Source: an uncultured Erysipelotrichaceae bacterium
Lineage (GTDB): Bacteria; Bacillota_I; Bacilli_A; RFN20; CAG-826
Direction of reading: 5' to 3'
DNA: 64,000 nucleotides
Assembly: GCA_902800025.1 (NCBI GenBank)
Contig: CADCDA010000002.1
Span: forward strand, 124,001 to 188,000
Shown here: in pieces, positions 60,564 through 64,000 of the stretch
Layout: every line of letters begins with the position of its first letter
Position numbering within the stretch: position 1 is the first letter of the stretch
Program-made: the position numbers and the translations under genes
The notes under the pieces: generated by a model
The model's database searches: none
Seen by the model: only the letters and a program-made list of their open reading frames with translations
What the model was told of the DNA's origin: nothing

Positions 60564-62120
60564 CTATTTTTTGCCTCCTTCAAACGGGTTGTTCTTTAAG
60601 AAGTTTTGGAAATCATCAAAACTCAAAGCTTTGGAATAATAGAATCCTTGAATTGTGTCAACACCCATTCTTCTTAAAATGTCCACTTGTTCCTTCTTTT
60701 CAACACCTTCGATAATAACTTCCATATCATTGATATGGCCAAGTTCAACTAAGAACTTAACGATTGATTGAGTTTTAGTGTCAGTCAAAAGTAAATCAGA
60801 GAATGATTTATCAATCTTAATCGCATCGAAAGGAATATTCTTTAAGTTATCGATTTGAGAATAACCAACACCATAGTCATCCATCAAAACACGGATTCCT
60901 AAGTCTTTTAACTTTTTAATAACGGAAACCGATAAGAATTGGTTAGCTTGTGAAGTTGTTTCAGTAATTTCAATTTCAACGAGTGTTGGTGGAATTTGAT
61001 ACTTCTCTAAAAGATTCATAATCGTATCAATAAAGGCATGTGAGAAGAACTCATATAATGAGAAGTTACATGAGACAGGTACGACTCGACGTCCTCTTTT
61101 GATTGATTCAGATAAATCTTTTAAAGCAGCTTCAAAGATATAAATATCGATTGAAGAAAGTAAACCATATTGTTCGGCTTTTTCAACGAAGACAGCAGGA
61201 GTTAATAAACCTTTAGTTGGAGAATTCCATCTCGCAAGAGCTTCACACGAAACGATCTCTTTCTTCTTTAAAGAGAATTTTGGTTGATAATATGGAACGA
61301 ATTCATTATTTTCAAGAGCTAATTTGATTTCTTCTAACAAGTTAGAACTATCAGTGTCTTTCTCTTTCTTCACAAAGACGGTGAAAGATTCGAAGTTTGC
61401 TTCACCATTGCTTCTAGCAATGAGAGCTTCCTCGATCGCGGAAATTAAGTTTTCATTATTATTGTTATTAATTTCTTTAACACCAAAGAATGGTTGGGCC
61501 CAAACTTTAAGATTCTTATCTTTAACGATTCCATAAATTTGATCAGAAATGCTATTAACAATTGTTCTAATATTCTCTTGAGAAGCAGAGAATGTATAGA
61601 TTAAGAAAATACCACGATTAAAGCAGAAACAATTATATTTATGTGATAAATCACCTTTGACATTATCAAATAATCTAGCTACTACTTTAGAGGTTTCAAA
61701 ATTAAGTTCAGTAATCGCTTCATTTTGGAAAGCATTGAAACTAGTTTCAAGTGTCGCAGTTGAGAAAGCGATAATCGCTTGATCTCTTTTCTTTAATTTT
61801 GGATTGCGAAGCATTCTAATCGTTCTTGTTTTAAAACTATTTAAATCAAAGAATTCAGTGTCATGACCTAAAACATATTTGTTTTCTTGCTTCACGCGCC
61901 TAATCATCGCTTTACGGATTTGGACAAATGTGATACCGGAAACTGTGACGAAACCAAAAGCCACAGTAAAGAAGAAGATAACAAATCCTAATGGTTTATG
62001 ATATTCACCAAATGAATTTGGAATGAAAATCACATAAATGGAAAAAGCACAAAACGCTAAAAAGATAGCAGCCGTAATATAAAGCGCTATTCTTGAGATC
62101 GTTAATGGCTTAATCTTCAT
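60564..62120 (-). CDS. Membrane-anchored EAL-domain cyclic-di-GMP phosphodiesterase
   Basis: 518 residues from the ATG at 62120, which has a perfect GGAG 7 bases upstream; the open frame extends 11 codons further into the previous gene. Two membrane helices (about 8-30, 38-62), a degenerate GGDEF-like domain (about 100-250; no GGDEF), and an intact EAL domain (about 270-515): CEALARW, CNFS, EIEITET, MDDYGVGYSQ, IKIDKS, IIEGVEK, QGFYYSK all keep the metal and catalytic residues. It should hydrolyse cyclic-di-GMP to pGpG. It overlaps the signal peptidase gene by 11 bases. Confidence 0.92.
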   Translation of the reverse strand: MKIKPLTISRIALYITAAIFLAFCAFSIYVIFIPNSFGEYHKPLGFVIFFFTVAFGFVTVSGITFVQIRKAMIRRVKQENKYVLGHDTEFFDLNSFKTRTIRMLRNPKLKKRDQAIIAFSTATLETSFNAFQNEAITELNFETSKVVARLFDNVKGDLSHKYNCFCFNRGIFLIYTFSASQENIRTIVNSISDQIYGIVKDKNLKVWAQPFFGVKEINNNNNENLISAIEEALIARSNGEANFESFTVFVKKEKDTDSSNLLEEIKLALENNEFVPYYQPKFSLKKKEIVSCEALARWNSPTKGLLTPAVFVEKAEQYGLLSSIDIYIFEAALKDLSESIKRGRRVVPVSCNFSLYEFFSHAFIDTIMNLLEKYQIPPTLVEIEITETTSQANQFLSVSVIKKLKDLGIRVLMDDYGVGYSQIDNLKNIPFDAIKIDKSFSDLLLTDTKTQSIVKFLVELGHINDMEVIIEGVEKKEQVDILRRMGVDTIQGFYYSKALSFDDFQNFLKNNPFEGGKK

Positions 62121-63072
62121 CTTTCTTCTCCTTTTCTTTTGTTTTCTCAGCAATCATTTCATCAAGAAGTTCTCTTTTGAGTCTCTCTTGATCTTCTTTT
62201 GATAAAGTTTCTAATCCTTCTACTTTAGTAGATTCTTGGGCTTCTTCGCTTTCTTTCAAAGCTTTGAAGATATCTTTCGCGGATACGACAATTAAGTATC
62301 CAGCTGGGATTAATAAGAGGATTAATAGTCCCCAAATAGATGACATAAATCCGAAGACTGCTCCTAAAAATGGGGAATTAATTTTCACTGTTCCTAAATA
62401 TAAGGATTCAGTGACGAATTGGTATTGACCGGCTTTACTATAATCGCCATTGTCATTGATACCAGAGGTAACGAATACATATTTTCTTTCACCTAAATTT
62501 CTTTGGTGATAAATATGTAATTCTCTAATACGGTGGGTCATGACCATTCCAGTTTCTATTAATTGTCCTGTGGTATATTCAGGAGTGTAGAAATTGAATG
62601 TGTCAGGAGCGATGCCAGTAGATTTGTTTTTAAATGTGATGTCTAAACTGTTTTCCTTCGTGAATGTATAGACTGTTTCTACTTCATCATCTCTTTGAAT
62701 GATTCCCAAACCCTTTAAACTGTTTGCTAATACATTCATATCCTCTTTATATGTAATTAATGCAGAATTTACTTTATAAAGAGGTTCCATAGAATTAGTG
62801 AGAACATAGAATGTTCCAACACCAAATCTAATGCTTTCATCGTTATTTTCTTTTTTATGGACTAAGCCATCGACAAATCCGGCAGCGATGAAACCGAATA
62901 TCGCGACAAAGATTCCTAAGAAGACCCATTCGACAATCTTACGAGCCTTGCTTTTTGGTTTCTTTTCTTTTTTCTTTTTTTCGTTAGGAGTGTCAATCAC
63001 TTCTTGTTCGACTTCTTGCTCAATATTTTCTTGAACGGTTTCCACTACTTGCTTTTCTTCTTCGTTAATCAT
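62110..63072 (-). CDS. SipW-like (ER-type) signal peptidase I
   Basis: 320 residues. Cytoplasmic acidic/basic N-terminus, one membrane helix (about 47-69), then a signal-peptidase core: nucleophile Ser94 in VLTNSMEPLY, general-base His in VMTHRI near 177 (His instead of the usual bacterial Lys, as in SipW and the ER enzyme), and a GINDNGDYS segment like the conserved GDNN box. A second helix (about 242-265) and a charged coiled-coil tail follow. SipW-type peptidases process a few dedicated exported proteins, such as matrix or pilus subunits. Here it overlaps both its neighbours in the cyclic-di-GMP operon; its substrate is not visible in the window. Confidence 0.85.
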   Translation of the reverse strand: MINEEEKQVVETVQENIEQEVEQEVIDTPNEKKKKEKKPKSKARKIVEWVFLGIFVAIFGFIAAGFVDGLVHKKENNDESIRFGVGTFYVLTNSMEPLYKVNSALITYKEDMNVLANSLKGLGIIQRDDEVETVYTFTKENSLDITFKNKSTGIAPDTFNFYTPEYTTGQLIETGMVMTHRIRELHIYHQRNLGERKYVFVTSGINDNGDYSKAGQYQFVTESLYLGTVKINSPFLGAVFGFMSSIWGLLILLLIPAGYLIVVSAKDIFKALKESEEAQESTKVEGLETLSKEDQERLKRELLDEMIAEKTKEKEKKDED

Positions 63073-63974
63073 AACTTAATGACCTTTCCGCCGAATAAAG
63101 CTTTCTTTTGAGTGGCGATATTGAAGTCTTTAAAGACTTTCGCATCTTTTTTGAAATGAGAGAAGACATCATCATCAACGAAGTAACCTTTATCGCATTT
63201 AACGATATATTCTCCAGGAATTTCATTTTGTTCTTCTATTGGAGATTCTTCATTTTCATCGCTTTCAACGATAATTCTTTCTTCTTTATGACCATCGACA
63301 TAGACGATTTCACTTTCACCGATAACGTGATAAACGATTTCATTATCTCTAGCGACGAATTCTTCTGGGGTTTCTTCTTCAACAGGTGAATTATCATTTT
63401 CTGGTTGAACTTCAGAAGGTTCCTCTTCGCCAACAGTTTCTTCTTGAATAGGAGCTTCTACTGCTTCTTGAGTTTCAGGTGTAGCTTCTTCTTGAGGAAC
63501 TTCAACATATACTTCATTAGGATTATCTTCTTGAGGTTCTGAAGCTACTATAACTGGCTCTTCAGCGACCGGTGCTTCATCTTCCACTGGTTCTATAGAG
63601 GTTTCTACTACTTCTGGAATAGATTCGACAACATCAGGAACAACTGGTGTTTCATCTATAACGTTATTTAGAGGCTCATTAAGCGCTGTTTCTTCTAAAA
63701 GTGGTTCATTAATCACTTCTTCGACTTTCTCTTCTTCCTTGACCATTTCTGAAGGATCATAAGGAATCTTATTTGCTTCAGCAGCTTCGATAATCTTCTT
63801 TCTTCTTAATTCAATAAGAGCGTTCTCGTAAGCGCGTAAGGCTTCGAGCTCTCTCTTTCTTTGCTCAGCTTCTTCAAATTCTCTTTGTTCAATGAGTTTT
63901 TCAATATATTTTTCGTATTCCGCAATTTCTTTTTGCTTACGAGCGATTAAACGGTCGAGTTGTTTCTCGTCCAT
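63069..63974 (-). CDS. Acidic coiled-coil protein of unknown function
   Basis: 301 residues. N-terminal coiled coil (about 1-75, ARKQKEIAEYEKYIEKLIEQ type), then a long, low-complexity acidic linker rich in Glu, Pro, Val and Thr (about 80-215), and a C-terminal compact region with beta-like YHVIGESEIVYVDGHKEER and a basic end. No signal or membrane segment. No Shine-Dalgarno; a TTATAA box lies about 13 bases upstream. First gene of the five-gene operon, overlapping the signal peptidase by 4 bases (ATGA). It may be a scaffold or adaptor. Confidence 0.7.
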   Translation of the reverse strand: MDEKQLDRLIARKQKEIAEYEKYIEKLIEQREFEEAEQRKRELEALRAYENALIELRRKKIIEAAEANKIPYDPSEMVKEEEKVEEVINEPLLEETALNEPLNNVIDETPVVPDVVESIPEVVETSIEPVEDEAPVAEEPVIVASEPQEDNPNEVYVEVPQEEATPETQEAVEAPIQEETVGEEEPSEVQPENDNSPVEEETPEEFVARDNEIVYHVIGESEIVYVDGHKEERIIVESDENEESPIEEQNEIPGEYIVKCDKGYFVDDDVFSHFKKDAKVFKDFNIATQKKALFGGKVIKL

Positions 63975-64000
63975 CTTTTGTTCTTTTTTATAATCGTATT

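Noticed and set aside
56771-62120. Diguanylate cyclase activity in the operon
   Set aside because: Regions with GGDEF-like layout lack the GG(D/E)EF motif in both proteins, so synthesis is not supported.
1-64000. CRISPR arrays, insertion sequences, prophage, tRNA or rRNA genes
   Set aside because: No regular direct-repeat arrays, transposase or integrase frames, or tRNA/rRNA-like sequences were seen by eye.
1-64000. UGA as tryptophan (Mycoplasma code)
   Set aside because: All conserved genes are complete with UGA read as stop and their tryptophans are encoded by UGG.

Overview
The window is a dense, AT-rich bacterial chromosome segment: about 50 protein genes, short spacers, most genes on the minus strand and many strong rho-independent terminators. 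The standard code fits (UGA reads as stop and Trp is UGG). The gene set points to the Bacilli / Erysipelotrichia-like / RF39-Izemoplasma side of the Bacillota: a rel-hisS-aspS cluster, a valS T-box, an L21 leader with rplU-prp-rpmA, an L27 carrying the Prp-cleaved N-terminal extension, tig-lon-ysxC, fused SecDF and LemA. Several transcripts look leaderless, as is common in reduced relatives. This is an uncultured, probably host-associated lineage by inference only; no rRNA is present.

Layout. 1-2641: xseA (cut by the window edge), nusB, tkt. 2713-9693: aspS, hisS, rel, recJ. 9733-16222: secDF, ruvB, ruvA, a 29-residue membrane microprotein, nadE, obg. 16296-17363: rpmA, prp, rplU with leader and promoter. 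17553-21723: a small basic protein, radC, a 60-residue bacteriocin-like peptide with a structured leader, and valS with its T-box. 21791-29288: a lipoprotein, ysxC, lon, tig, a TPR protein, rarA. 29348-34355: a transglutaminase-type lipoprotein, reverse rubrerythrin, lemA, a large membrane protein. 34417-38375: yggS, a membrane protein, an ABC exporter. 38426-40997: plsC, a DAG-kinase-like lipid kinase and a tyrosine-phosphatase-like enzyme (lipid cluster). 41060-44112: nagB, a beta-helix acetyltransferase and glmM (amino-sugar operon). 44359-48828: PTS IIC, asnA, a hydrolase, glyA. 49081-53205: TetR regulator divergent from an iron-complex-type ABC importer plus a methyltransferase. 53210-56589: a PI-PLC pair, an M18 aminopeptidase, a small membrane protein. 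56771-63974: a five-gene operon with an intact EAL phosphodiesterase, a degenerate EAL sensor, a nucleoside-phosphorylase-like protein, a SipW-like signal peptidase and an acidic coiled-coil protein.

The most unusual content is two housekeeping enzymes fused at the N-terminus to DNA-binding domains. One is phosphoglucosamine mutase with a Cro/C1 (XRE) helix-turn-helix; the other is an M18 aminopeptidase with an excisionase/MerR-like helix-turn-helix. Each has repeated operator-like sequences at its own promoter: two 18-bp palindromes 73 bp apart for glmM, and three TTGCCnAT direct repeats about 20 bp apart for the peptidase. This suggests enzymes that read their own metabolic state and repress themselves. 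The second candidate system is the 56771-63974 operon, which couples cyclic-di-GMP hydrolysis with a signal peptidase and a nucleosidase-like protein; no intact GGDEF domain occurs in the window.

A recurring feature is a gene start with no Shine-Dalgarno whose ATG lies 6-10 nt after a TATAAT-like box, often immediately behind the terminator of the preceding gene (obg, rarA, the phosphatase at 40215, and others).
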